This document shows, piece after piece, positions 17,664 through 27,300 of a DNA stretch of 64,000 nt. The notes beneath the pieces are model-generated. The model did no database searches, was not told the DNA's origin, and worked only from the letters and a program-made list of their open reading frames with translations. A program made the translations under genes and the position numbers. Where the stretch lies: positions 1,032,578-1,096,577 of the forward strand of contig CANLOL010000001.1 in the NCBI GenBank assembly GCA_947492905.1. The letters are read 5' to 3'. Numbering within the stretch: the stretch's first letter is position 1; every line of letters begins with the position of its first letter. This DNA comes from an uncultured Sphingorhabdus sp. Lineage in GTDB: Bacteria > Pseudomonadota > Alphaproteobacteria > Sphingomonadales > Sphingomonadaceae.

Positions 17664-18986
17664 ATGAAAATGTTCCAATTTTTAACGTTAAAGATTGCAT
17701 TGATAATCTTATGCTTTGCACCAGCTAAGGCCCTAGATTTTGATATTCAGAGTTATGAAAAAAAATTGGAAGAGATTAATCAAATATATTTAAAAGAAGG
17801 AACCGATGTAGCTGTGCCGCTTCTTTTGAAATTAGAAAAAGAGTATAGATTGTCCGATGGGGATGATAGCATAGCTGTAGCTAATTTAATCTTTCAAAGA
17901 GGGTTTTTATTAATTCTGGAGGATAAAGATGAAGAAGCCATAGAATTGATCGATCAGTCTATCGCTATATATGAGGCTAAAGAGGATACGCCTTTACTTT
18001 ATTATACAACCGCCTTGATTAATCGATCTTCTGCGAAGCGGGGGCTGGTGCAATTTCAACAGGCCTTAATTGATGCCGAAAAAGCGCTAATGATTGCTGA
18101 AGAACGGGCGCCTTCAATATCCTTAAGCAGACAGATAGCATATCAAGAATATGCCGATGTGTTAGATGGTCTTGGATATAAACAAAAAGCATTAAATTAT
18201 CGGCTAAAAGCAATTAAGATTGCAACTGAGCGTGATGAAAATTTGGCAACCATAATCTCTCACATTACAGGCATTGCCTATACTTTGCTATTTGAATATG
18301 GAAAACCTGATGAAGCGTTAGTATTTTTGGATTCTATGGCCCCCCCAATATTTGATGGCTATAAAGGAACTAATGAATCCCTTGCTCGTCTCTATACTGC
18401 TTATGCTGCTACTTATGGACGATTAAATGATATTGAAAAAGCAAGAGAATATCATTTTAAAGGCATAGCTGAATATAAAAATCTGCAAAAAACCAATATT
18501 AAAAATGCTAATTATTTTAGTGGCGAAGCCATAGTGCGGCATAATCTTGGTCGTTCATATTATGAGCAAGGTTTACACGCAGAAGCACGAGAGCAATTTG
18601 ATCTTATGGCCACAATATTGGACAAAACTCTGCCTGAAAACCACCCCATACAAATATCCGGAGATAGAAGCCGTGCGCTAAATATGATTGCTTTAGGGGA
18701 TGATGAGGGTGCAAAATTATTATTAGAGCAATATGAAAAATTTGTAACAGCAGTTCGCCCGACGGAATTACGCTTAATCGTTTGGCAGGGCGATATTGCA
18801 AATTATTACGCTGAAAAAGGCGATATAGATTTGGCCAATGAATATTATGAATTGGCTCTGCAAGGATTGTTGTTGAGAGCAAAAGAAAGGCGCGTTGACG
18901 CCTATACCTCTATTCGCGAATGGGAAGGGCAGCGCGAAATTCAAGAGGGCTATATATTCGCTTTAGCCGATAAAGCAGGGATATAA
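17664..18986 (+). CDS. Exported tetratricopeptide-repeat protein
   Basis: A 440-residue helical protein with signal peptide MKMFQFLTLKIALIILCFA. Repeated helix pairs with the TPR spacing of about 34 to 42 residues run through the mature part, e.g. ALINRSSAKRGLVQFQQAL, EYADVLDGLGYKQKALNYR and IVRHNLGRSYYEQGLHAEAR. TPR proteins bind partners; CHAT proteases are often encoded beside TPR proteins, so this is probably the CHAT adaptor or substrate receptor (family knowledge plus inference). ATG 17664 has AGGG nine bases upstream and places the signal peptide at the very N-terminus; ATG 17631 overlaps the CHAT stop and could be used by translational coupling, which would add 11 residues. Confidence 0.85.
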   Translation: MKMFQFLTLKIALIILCFAPAKALDFDIQSYEKKLEEINQIYLKEGTDVAVPLLLKLEKEYRLSDGDDSIAVANLIFQRGFLLILEDKDEEAIELIDQSIAIYEAKEDTPLLYYTTALINRSSAKRGLVQFQQALIDAEKALMIAEERAPSISLSRQIAYQEYADVLDGLGYKQKALNYRLKAIKIATERDENLATIISHITGIAYTLLFEYGKPDEALVFLDSMAPPIFDGYKGTNESLARLYTAYAATYGRLNDIEKAREYHFKGIAEYKNLQKTNIKNANYFSGEAIVRHNLGRSYYEQGLHAEAREQFDLMATILDKTLPENHPIQISGDRSRALNMIALGDDEGAKLLLEQYEKFVTAVRPTELRLIVWQGDIANYYAEKGDIDLANEYYELALQGLLLRAKERRVDAYTSIREWEGQREIQEGYIFALADKAGI

Positions 18987-19012
18987 ATCATTTAGGAGCA
19001 AAATATTTTCCT

Positions 19013-19049
19013 GTCTCAACCTTACCATGCCCGTCTCAACCTTACCATG
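19013..19049 (+). repeat. Tandem 17-base repeat
   Basis: GTCTCAACCTTACCATG occurs at 19013-19029 and again at 19033-19049, with a three-base spacer. It lies between the TPR gene and the next gene, so it is a local duplication in a leader region; it could also be a pair of regulator-binding sites. Confidence 0.6.
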
Positions 19050-19121
19050 ATTGTAAGTTGCACATGTAAAAACATCTATTAGCATCATTCGCATATTAAT
19101 AATTTGCGAGGGGTAATGATG

Positions 19122-20963
19122 ATGAAATATATTATATTGAATGCTATTGTAGTTTTTATATGGCTGTTATCTTCTGATCATGCATTGGCCCAAAATAATC
19201 AAGTCTGTTTAACAAAAGCGCAATTATCTACAAAAGGTAGTATTTTAGCAGAGTTTTCAGTCGATAATTTTAAATTATACAGTGACACACCATATAACCA
19301 ATTAATTATTGGCGACAAAATATCACGTATCTTTTTTGTATATAGTAATGCAAAAAATCCTTCAAATGCTTGCTATACATTGCAAGCAAGCGGTTTTGGT
19401 TGGACCTCTGCCGACTCATCAAAAAAGAGGAAAAAACCTGATGAATCTGGCTTATTGTATAACAAAATTGGCGGCTATGTTTGTGGCAATAGCCTTAATA
19501 TATGCGGTCCTATAAAATCATTGCCAAAGAAGATATTAAAAGGAAAAGGGCGTCTTCTTAGTTATGGCATGGTTAATCAATTTTATGACATTAATGGTAG
19601 GGAGAGACCACAAGAAAGGACGATATGGCGTTATTACCGTGATCGAAACGGAAATATGGGATTATTGGAGAGCGATCCTGAAGGTGGGTTTGGTTGGCAG
19701 TCATCTAAAGGGCGCGTTATATCATCAGTACATGTAGCAGGAGATGGTAACATTTTTGCAAACTGGCTGAAATATGCGCCAGTTGTACCCATTGAGTATA
19801 ATTTCACAGATGTAATAAATGCTAATTTTAAAGCATCAGGTAATAGTTGTTTGACGACTGGTGATGCATCAAAAAATCTGCCTTTAATATGGACTGGCAA
19901 CTTATCAACAAAACAGCCTTTAACTCTAAATTTATACGGTGTGGATGAAGGGAATTGGCGGCTTACTTCTCAGAATAAGGATGGAAGTTGTAATCAGTTT
20001 CTTTTTGGTGGTGTTGGTTTGAAGACTGCTGATTATGTTAGAGATAAGTGGACGCAAGCTAATAATATTAGAAGTCTAGTCCATTCTTTTTCAAAAACAA
20101 AAAAATATTGCGATAGGTTAAAAGAGACTGTCCAGCGTGTTAATGGTAAATCGCTATTATGTTATTCGCACCCCCAATTTATAGAGTCTCTAAATAATAA
20201 TAATTTTCATACTGCTATGGTTGGGCAAGCCCATGATTTAAATGGTGAATGGTATAATCTAACATTGTTGGCCAATGGCATGGACGGTCGTTTTGAATTT
20301 GTTCGAACCAATCGTGAAGGTGCTTTGCAAAGAGTATTTTCGGGTCTTTCTTTTACGTTCTCAGATCGTTACAGATCCAAACATTTTGCTTCTCGCGAAG
20401 CAGGTCAAGCTGCTGAAGCTGCTCTCGCAGCAGCAGAAGAAAGCAGACGTATAGCCCGATTGAAAAGAGAACGGCAAGAACGGCAAGCAAGGTTAGAGGC
20501 GCAACAAAGAGAAAATGCAAGATTGGCACGTCAACGTGCAAGAGCAGCAGCGAGAGCAGAGCAAGCCCGCATTGCTGCCTTAACTCCTGAGCAAAGGAAG
20601 AGAGAAAAAACGCAAAAAAATATAAATACGATCTTATCTTCAATGGATGAAACCGTTCACACAGATAGTAAACAATGGCTAATTTTTAAGTATGCCAAAG
20701 GTAGTATGCGTAATCTCAGAATGCGTCGAGGCAATTCTGAGGGAGAAATTATACTGGTAGCAGATTATGATTATGCTTCCCCCTTTAACCCATCTGCTTC
20801 GGCGCATGTTGAATTCCATACTATCAATGGAAAACTGCGTTGTATTAAATTCTGGGATACTGGGTGCAGAGCTCCTTTTTCTGAGAGTAATTGGAGCCCC
20901 GCGCTCGTTACTGCTGGTATTTTTGGGGCATTTTTGGCTCTTGAAGCGAGCAGTAGAAAGTAA
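19122..20963 (+). CDS. Large exported protein with alanine/arginine-rich coiled coil
   Basis: About 613 residues. A signal peptide (IILNAIVVFIWLLSS, cleavage near ALAQ) is followed by about 400 residues with several cysteines and no recognised domain. Then comes a long charged coiled coil (nucleotides about 20390-20620) built from A, R, E and Q, with patterns such as EESRRIARLKRERQER, and a final domain of about 120 residues ending in a hydrophobic stretch (VTAGIFGAFLALEA). Three ATG codons in a row start at 19116; I choose 19122 because GAGGGG then lies eight bases upstream. It is followed closely by a lipoprotein gene. A structural or scaffold role in the envelope is conceivable; function unknown. 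Confidence 0.7.
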   Translation: MKYIILNAIVVFIWLLSSDHALAQNNQVCLTKAQLSTKGSILAEFSVDNFKLYSDTPYNQLIIGDKISRIFFVYSNAKNPSNACYTLQASGFGWTSADSSKKRKKPDESGLLYNKIGGYVCGNSLNICGPIKSLPKKILKGKGRLLSYGMVNQFYDINGRERPQERTIWRYYRDRNGNMGLLESDPEGGFGWQSSKGRVISSVHVAGDGNIFANWLKYAPVVPIEYNFTDVINANFKASGNSCLTTGDASKNLPLIWTGNLSTKQPLTLNLYGVDEGNWRLTSQNKDGSCNQFLFGGVGLKTADYVRDKWTQANNIRSLVHSFSKTKKYCDRLKETVQRVNGKSLLCYSHPQFIESLNNNNFHTAMVGQAHDLNGEWYNLTLLANGMDGRFEFVRTNREGALQRVFSGLSFTFSDRYRSKHFASREAGQAAEAALAAAEESRRIARLKRERQERQARLEAQQRENARLARQRARAAARAEQARIAALTPEQRKREKTQKNINTILSSMDETVHTDSKQWLIFKYAKGSMRNLRMRRGNSEGEIILVADYDYASPFNPSASAHVEFHTINGKLRCIKFWDTGCRAPFSESNWSPALVTAGIFGAFLALEASSRK

Positions 20964-20974
20964 AGGATGATTAG

Positions 20975-21592
20975 ATGAAATTCACTAAATTTATAACAAT
21001 AATAATATTATCGCTAGCCTTGACAGGATGTGGCTGGTTTTCAGATTTCCAGCTAATGCTGGAGTCTGACCGTAAAGATTTTGCAATTGGAGGAGTTTGG
21101 GCCCCAGTTGGTGAGAGTACGGGGCCGTTAGATGAGGTTAATAATATCATTAAGACAGCACAAGGGTCTTATAAAATCTTTATGAAAAGTTCACAAAAAA
21201 CTCTCAATAAAGAGGCCGCTAAATGTAAAGCGGATAAATTAAAGCTAAAGCCTGAAGAGAGGGATGAGATAGATTGTTCTACAGAGCCCAATGTAAAGGA
21301 AAGAATCTTTGAAACATACAGACTTCCTAACACAGGCTTAATGATAATAGCAATTCCGGGCCGTGAATATTGGACCTACTATATCGCAAGACATGCTGGT
21401 GATGAACTGACAGTACATGAGGGCAAGTGTGAAACTGGTGTAATTCCTGGATTCATTGGTGATAGCGATTCTTGTAGAATAATAAATCGCAAAGTTCTGT
21501 TAACTGCTGCTTATCAATATATTAACAGTGACGATGCGTGGATGATTAAACCAGGCGTAACAACTAAGTATAGAAGGATAAAAAACAAATAA
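20975..21592 (+). CDS. Hypothetical lipoprotein
   Basis: A 205-residue protein with signal FITIIILSLALTGC; LTGC is a lipobox. The mature part is soluble, contains four further cysteines (including a CETGV...DSC pair that may form a disulfide) and ends with a basic tail. No domain recognised. It starts 12 bases after the coiled-coil protein gene, so the two are probably one operon, and it precedes the trypsin-like protease gene by about 58 bases. Confidence 0.7.
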   Translation: MKFTKFITIIILSLALTGCGWFSDFQLMLESDRKDFAIGGVWAPVGESTGPLDEVNNIIKTAQGSYKIFMKSSQKTLNKEAAKCKADKLKLKPEERDEIDCSTEPNVKERIFETYRLPNTGLMIIAIPGREYWTYYIARHAGDELTVHEGKCETGVIPGFIGDSDSCRIINRKVLLTAAYQYINSDDAWMIKPGVTTKYRRIKNK

Positions 21593-21650
21593 ATTTCATA
21601 AGCTTATTGATAATGTAAGAAAATTATATATTATAAAGGGCGTTATTACT

Positions 21651-23198
21651 ATGTTAGAGTTTTTATATAATAATATATATATTAAGGCTATATTATTATA
21701 TATGGTTGTTAATCCTACAGCAGTTTTTGCACAGGAAAATAGAGATGTCATGCTTGCAGAGGAAGCTGTGGGGCGGCTAGAAGTATATGCATATTATCGA
21801 GCAACGGGTGAAGAGGTAATATTAGGGCATGGTACTGCTTTTTTGGTTAATAAGAATACACTTGTAACTAATGAACATGTAGTAAGTTCCTATTTAGATT
21901 ATATCGATCGTCTTAATATTCGGTTTCAACCATCAAATTCGCAGACCAATATTGATGTTAAAGTATTAGATATAAATAAAAGTTCAGATTTAGCTATTTT
22001 AAAATCACAAAATGATATTGATGCAACTCCATTAACATTACATTCTCAGCCCATTCAAAAGGGCGAACAAGTTTATCAATTAGGATATCCTAGCTTGGTC
22101 GATTTTGCGCGTAAGAATATTGATAAATATGATAAAAGTAAAAATAGACTAACGCAGACACGTGGTGAAGTAACAAATTTCACAGGAACTAATGCGTATC
22201 CTACGGCCTATCTGCATAATGCCGATACAGCAAAAGGCACAAGTGGTGGCCCTTTACTCAACCAATGTGGGCAAGTGGTTGCTGTAAATGCAAATGCGAC
22301 TTCGGGTCAAGTGGGTGAAGCTGCATATAGGGGTGGGCCCTCTGCGCAAGTTCTGATTGATTTCCTAAAAAAGAATAATGTTGAATTTCAAGTAACACAG
22401 CTACCATGTTTGGACAGGGCGGAACAAATTCGATCTGCTAAAGAGGAAGAGTTCCGCCTCACACAAGTAGCGGAAGTCAAAAAAACACAACAAAAGCTTG
22501 AAACCATAGAGTTAGATCGAATTGAACGTCAAGAAGCCATGGATAAAGCTTTATTTGAGTATGAGGTATCATGGAAAAACAGCATGATAATAGTTTCTAT
22601 CATCATAATTTTCATGATCGGACTTACTCTAATCTTTTTGATTGTGCGGAATAAATTATCCGTCACTCAAGAACGCATTTTTTTAGCAACGGTTGGATTG
22701 TTAATTATGTTTCTTATTTGGCGTATATCGATATTACCTTCTGCAGTTGATTTTTTGCCAAATTCAGCACCCATTGCAGCAAATGACAATGATGAAATCA
22801 CTCTATCTGATCAACGACTTCAATGCATCCCTAATCTCTCACGTAGTCAATATAGTGTGAAAGAACCTGAGAGCATTCCATTTATATGGAAGAATTCGGG
22901 CTGCATTGGACGTGGAACACAATATATTAAAGTAGGCAATAAATATGAAGTATTGCTCATGCCTAAGACTGTAAACGTAGCAACTCATTATATATTTGAC
23001 CCCGTAAAAAGTGAATTAGTTTCAGAGCGTTATATTTTCAATGATGAAGAAGCGAGAAGAATGCTTGGTAAAGTACCTGAAAGCAGAGACTGCACCTCTG
23101 ATAAGGAAAAACTTAAAACCTTGATCGCCCATCATGAAGAGATGAAAGCTTTGTTACTCGACTTACCCAGTGAACGCATTGTGTATAAATGTTCTTGA
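21651..23198 (+). CDS. Trypsin-like serine protease with two C-terminal membrane helices
   Basis: An exported S1-type (HtrA-like fold) protease. After a signal peptide ending near AVFAQE, the catalytic triad is visible as H76 in VTNEHVV, D113 in SSDLAIL and S198 in GTSGGPLL, with the usual GHGTAFLV before it. No PDZ domain follows; instead there is a short coiled coil (about residues 262-302), then two hydrophobic segments (SMIIVSIIIIFMIGL and FLATVGLLIMFLIW) and a C-terminal domain of about 150 residues with several cysteines. The architecture suggests a membrane-anchored periplasmic protease. It lies in the same direction as the CHAT/TPR genes. Substrate unknown. Confidence 0.88.
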   Translation: MLEFLYNNIYIKAILLYMVVNPTAVFAQENRDVMLAEEAVGRLEVYAYYRATGEEVILGHGTAFLVNKNTLVTNEHVVSSYLDYIDRLNIRFQPSNSQTNIDVKVLDINKSSDLAILKSQNDIDATPLTLHSQPIQKGEQVYQLGYPSLVDFARKNIDKYDKSKNRLTQTRGEVTNFTGTNAYPTAYLHNADTAKGTSGGPLLNQCGQVVAVNANATSGQVGEAAYRGGPSAQVLIDFLKKNNVEFQVTQLPCLDRAEQIRSAKEEEFRLTQVAEVKKTQQKLETIELDRIERQEAMDKALFEYEVSWKNSMIIVSIIIIFMIGLTLIFLIVRNKLSVTQERIFLATVGLLIMFLIWRISILPSAVDFLPNSAPIAANDNDEITLSDQRLQCIPNLSRSQYSVKEPESIPFIWKNSGCIGRGTQYIKVGNKYEVLLMPKTVNVATHYIFDPVKSELVSERYIFNDEEARRMLGKVPESRDCTSDKEKLKTLIAHHEEMKALLLDLPSERIVYKCS

Positions 23199-23216
23199 AA
23201 ATGAGGAGAATTATGG

Positions 23217-23786
23217 ATGAAAATAAATAGTTTTAAAGTGATTATATTATCGACAATTATGTGTGTTTCCTATGCACCAACTTCTGCAGATGCTTCAGAG
23301 GCCATACCAGCTAATGTTAAATCTTTATGGGATAAATTTTTTGTAGCTAATCAGAAACGTAAGGAAGGCAATGGGAAATTACGCTTAGCTGATTTTGGAA
23401 AAGCTATATTTGAAGGCCGCTTTAACGAAGCTAGCGATAATGTTGAGCATGATTGGGCTATTGGAAATTTCTTCTTTGGAAAGAAATTGGCACAAAAATC
23501 GATAGTTGATGATATTTTACGCTATCAACTCTCTGGTATGAGACAGGTTTGTCCTAATGTTTTTAATAACCATGTAAGGGGTAAAGTTAGCTTTTTACCT
23601 ACCAAATTTACTATTAAAGAGAATGCTATAAGTTTTGAAATTGAGAGTGAGAGCAGGACTGCTTTTAATATTGCCGATATTATTATAATGAAGAATTCTA
23701 TGGGCTGTAATAATCTTAGGTATTATGCTGAAAATGCTGTTGCATATTTGAGTGGGGATTATCCTATATATGAACTCCCAAAATAG
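23217..23786 (+). CDS. Hypothetical exported protein
   Basis: A 189-residue protein with signal peptide VIILSTIMCVSYAPTSADA. The mature chain is soluble with two cysteines; no known domain seen. It starts 18 bases after the trypsin-like protease gene, with AGGAGAATT before the start, and so is probably co-translated with the protease and could be its substrate or inhibitor (inference from position only). It is the last gene of the AT-rich envelope cluster. Confidence 0.65.
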   Translation: MKINSFKVIILSTIMCVSYAPTSADASEAIPANVKSLWDKFFVANQKRKEGNGKLRLADFGKAIFEGRFNEASDNVEHDWAIGNFFFGKKLAQKSIVDDILRYQLSGMRQVCPNVFNNHVRGKVSFLPTKFTIKENAISFEIESESRTAFNIADIIIMKNSMGCNNLRYYAENAVAYLSGDYPIYELPK

Positions 23787-24360
23787 TGACTGAGCGCAAA
23801 ACAAATATAAGCCCTGCAAGAAAATCCTATTACGCGGAATGAGAAGGCAATGAAAATCGGCAGCAAGACCTATTCTGCCAATGCCCAGAAGATAAGATTA
23901 AACAAAATCTATCTGCTCCCATTGTGTCAGCATTTGAACGTTCGTGGGGTGACGGTGGTATAGCGGTTGAAGAATATAATGTAAGGCAAGTTTTTATGAA
24001 TAGAGTTTGGTTTGCGTGCGATAAATATACAGATGCAATAAATTAAGGTGCTAGTTTCAATCACCGAGTTCAACTCAAAACATCCTCATTTAGGCTATTG
24101 GCAGCGATTGGCGCTTCTGCATGCTTAATGGGTTATGCACTTTAATCATATGATTATGGTCAAAAAAATGTAACAGATCAATCATGGGGCAGCCCCTAAA
24201 AAAAAGTCAAAACGAAATTTAGCGTATAGCTAAAAATTTAAATATAGAAGCAAGTATCCATGCTCTTATTTGGATGATTATCAATGTCACAATAATTAAA
24301 AATCCTTGTATATTTGTAGCTTATCAATACACATTTATAGGCTATCGAGGAAATATTTAA
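23787..24360. other. Gap between envelope cluster and McrBC genes
   Basis: A 574-base stretch without an intact gene. A 67-codon open frame (23843-24046) on the plus strand encodes a plausible protein tail with no start codon at its beginning, suggesting a remnant. The remaining 300 bases are AT-rich, hold a short GC palindrome (GGGGCAGCCCC, near 24187) followed by an A run, and presumably the mcrB promoter. I see no tRNA, repeat array or clear terminator. Confidence 0.5.
23843..24046 (+). pseudogene. Possible gene remnant (C-terminal fragment)
   Basis: The frame opens directly after a stop (TGA at 23840) and runs to TAA at 24044 without an early ATG. It reads like real protein (SAPIVSAFERSWGDGGIAVE, then FMNRVWFACDKYTDAIN). 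No match recognised. It could be the surviving end of a deleted gene. Confidence 0.3.
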
Positions 24361-27300
24361 ATGAGAGAAGAAGAATTTAAGGCTTGGTTAGAAGATAGAG
24401 GGGCCACTTCCAAATCAGGCCTCACTACTCGTGTCTATGCGATAAGAACAATTGAAAAAAAGTTAGGTGAACTTGGATTTGATTATCTTGATTTAGATGA
24501 TGCCTGGAAAGTAGATGAATTCCAATTAATTAAAGATAAAATTTCATTGTTGCGCAGTGACTTCATAGATGGAGGAAAGGATTTCCAGATTTTAATGCCA
24601 GAATCTGCAAATCCACTGAAAAGATTATCTAATTTTAAAAGCTGGTTAGGACAATATGGCCAATTTCTATCGACAGATCCAAATCGTTATGTTTCAGCCG
24701 ATAGAATCAGACACTATGTGTTGGAGAATTATATAGAGCCCGCCCGTCAACGTGGTGAAGATAGCATTGAAATAATTGTAAAACCAATTAATGATGCATT
24801 AGACCTTAATGCTAATTGGGCTAATGTCTGTCAAGCAATGACAGGTCCTAAATTTCAGTCATTAGCAGATGTCCATCCACCGCAGAGATATGGAGCAAAA
24901 AAGAGTTCTGCAACGCGCTATATATTTAAAGTAGATAAAGCCGATTATTGGGCATTAAACATAATTATTGAAAAATTGGGTCAGCCATTTGATCGAACAA
25001 AAAAAATCGCTAAGTTTGAATTGCCTGATGGTCGGCAACTGGCGCTGGACCTCCAAGCTTCTCAAGCACAAATATGGGTGGAAGGACAAGACACTCATTT
25101 TGCATCACTTGACTTAGAGTTAAATTCTTATGTACCGGATGCGCCAAGACATTCTAATTTACCTTCGCGACTGAAACATTCAAGCAATGATAGTCGGTTA
25201 GTCTCTTCATTAAAAATTCCAAATGGAGAGGTACTAAACGATGTAATAAATATATACCTAGCGAACGATAATTTGCAAATTAATAAAACTAACCTCAACC
25301 GTCTCAAATTGCGCTTTCTTCATAAATTTCCTGATTTTGAGAAGAAGAGAGCATTTGAAGGACAGTCTGCTTTCCATCGCGAAGAAGATGATTATAAGCG
25401 CGCATTGATAGAGCAAGCCTCGATATTGATGCAACAAAAACAAAGTGATGAAGAGTTAGGGCGCGCAATGATTGCTCTATTAGCGGGAACAACCCTATTG
25501 CCCAGTAATCTAATCGATTGGCGAGCGCAGAAAACTCTTGATAAAGCCTGTGAGAATAATCCGGGGATTATTGAGGCTGCAGCTGGCAAGATGTTATATG
25601 CTGAAGATGCTATTGAAGCCATTCTTCAATTTGTTGATAAAATATGGGATTTGCTTAGTGCTGAATTGCCGAGTATGCCTTATGCTGAAAGTCGCATGAT
25701 ACCATCTATGCTGAGGGCTCTCGTTGATCAAGACAGTATAATCGCAATCCGATCGAACCCTACCCAAAATTTCTATCAAATTTTATTAGACCAGCAGTTA
25801 TTTAAATTTGCTCCGCTGTCACGCTCAGAATTAGAAAATACAAACAAATTGGCTAAAAAAATATTCGCTATCATGCGCGATGATTGGGATTGGAAACCCC
25901 GCGATTTATGGGATGTACAAAGTTTCATCTGGGTCACATGTCAAGATAAATTGAAAGAGAATGAAATGACAAATGAAGAATTATTAAATCGCTTTGATGT
26001 TTGTGAAAAATTTAAACAACGGCGCAGCGAATGGAGTGATGAACAAAGTGATGCTTTTTGCAAAATGGCCCGCGCCGTGCATGATATTGGCCTTGATTGG
26101 TATCATACCAATATTCCAGAAATTCGCTTTGGCAAGAGAGAATTAGAGGCTAAAAAAGCAACCCCAACATTTGGAACATTAATTTTGAATAAGGATGCAA
26201 TTCTGGCATTTAGTCATTCATTTGATAATATCGGTTCATTATCTAAACATGCTTTCGATCAAGAAGGGGCTGATGCTTTCATTGATGTTTTGAACAAAAA
26301 TAAGGATGAGATTCTCAAAAGGCTATCAGGCGAAAATAAGCGTGAAGGATATTGGCCAGATAAGTATGGAGAAGCCGCGATTGAGGATGATGAAAGCGAA
26401 GAAAAGCCCATGAAAAAAGCAATTAATTTAATCCTCTATGGTCCGCCGGGTACGGGCAAAACATATGAAACCATGAAACGAGCTGTTGAGCTTTGTAGTA
26501 AAATACCAGAATCAGATAGGAAAGAATTGAGGGAGCAATATGAAGGCCTTATAAAGGCCAAGCAAATTGAATTTGTGACCTTTCATCAAAATTTTGCTTA
26601 TGAAGAATTTGTTGAAGGGATGAGGCCTCATACGGCTGAGGGCGGCAGTGGTTTTAGTTTAAAACCTGAGTCTGGCATTTTCCGAAATTTATGCACGCTT
26701 GCTGATGCTGCGCGAAATTCTGTACCTAGTGCAGAATCTCTCTCCCATGAACATAAACAAATATTTAAAATGTCGCTTGGCCGTGCTGGTATAGAAGATG
26801 AGATTTTTGAAGATGCCAAAGACAATGATTATATCACATTGGGTTGGGGCGGGGACATTGATTGGCAAGGATATAAAAGCTACGAAGCCATCTATGAACG
26901 ATGGAATCAAGATTTTCCGAATACGCACGGATCAGATTCCAATATAGCGCAGGTCAGCCGCTTTGTCGTAGATATGCAAATCGGAGATTTGGTCATTATC
27001 AGCTATGGTAATAAAAAGGTTCGTGCCATCGCTGAAATTGAAGGAGATTATGAATATAATCCTACTGGAGTTCCAGATTATAACCATCGCCGCCGCGTGC
27101 GTTGGCTTAAACATTTTGACGATCCGATTGATGCTTCAATTGTGTCTCATGTTAATTTCAGCCAGAAATCATGCTATCTAATAAATAAAAACAACTTAAA
27201 TCGCGAGGGTTTATCCACCTTACTGCCTTCACAAGAAGACGATAATAAAAGTCCGAAACAATTTGTGTTGATTATTGATGAGATAAATCGTGCAAATGTC

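Noticed and set aside
24180-24200. Terminator at GGGGCAGCCCC
   Set aside because: The palindrome is followed by A, not T, on the plus strand, and the T run lies on the wrong side on the minus strand.
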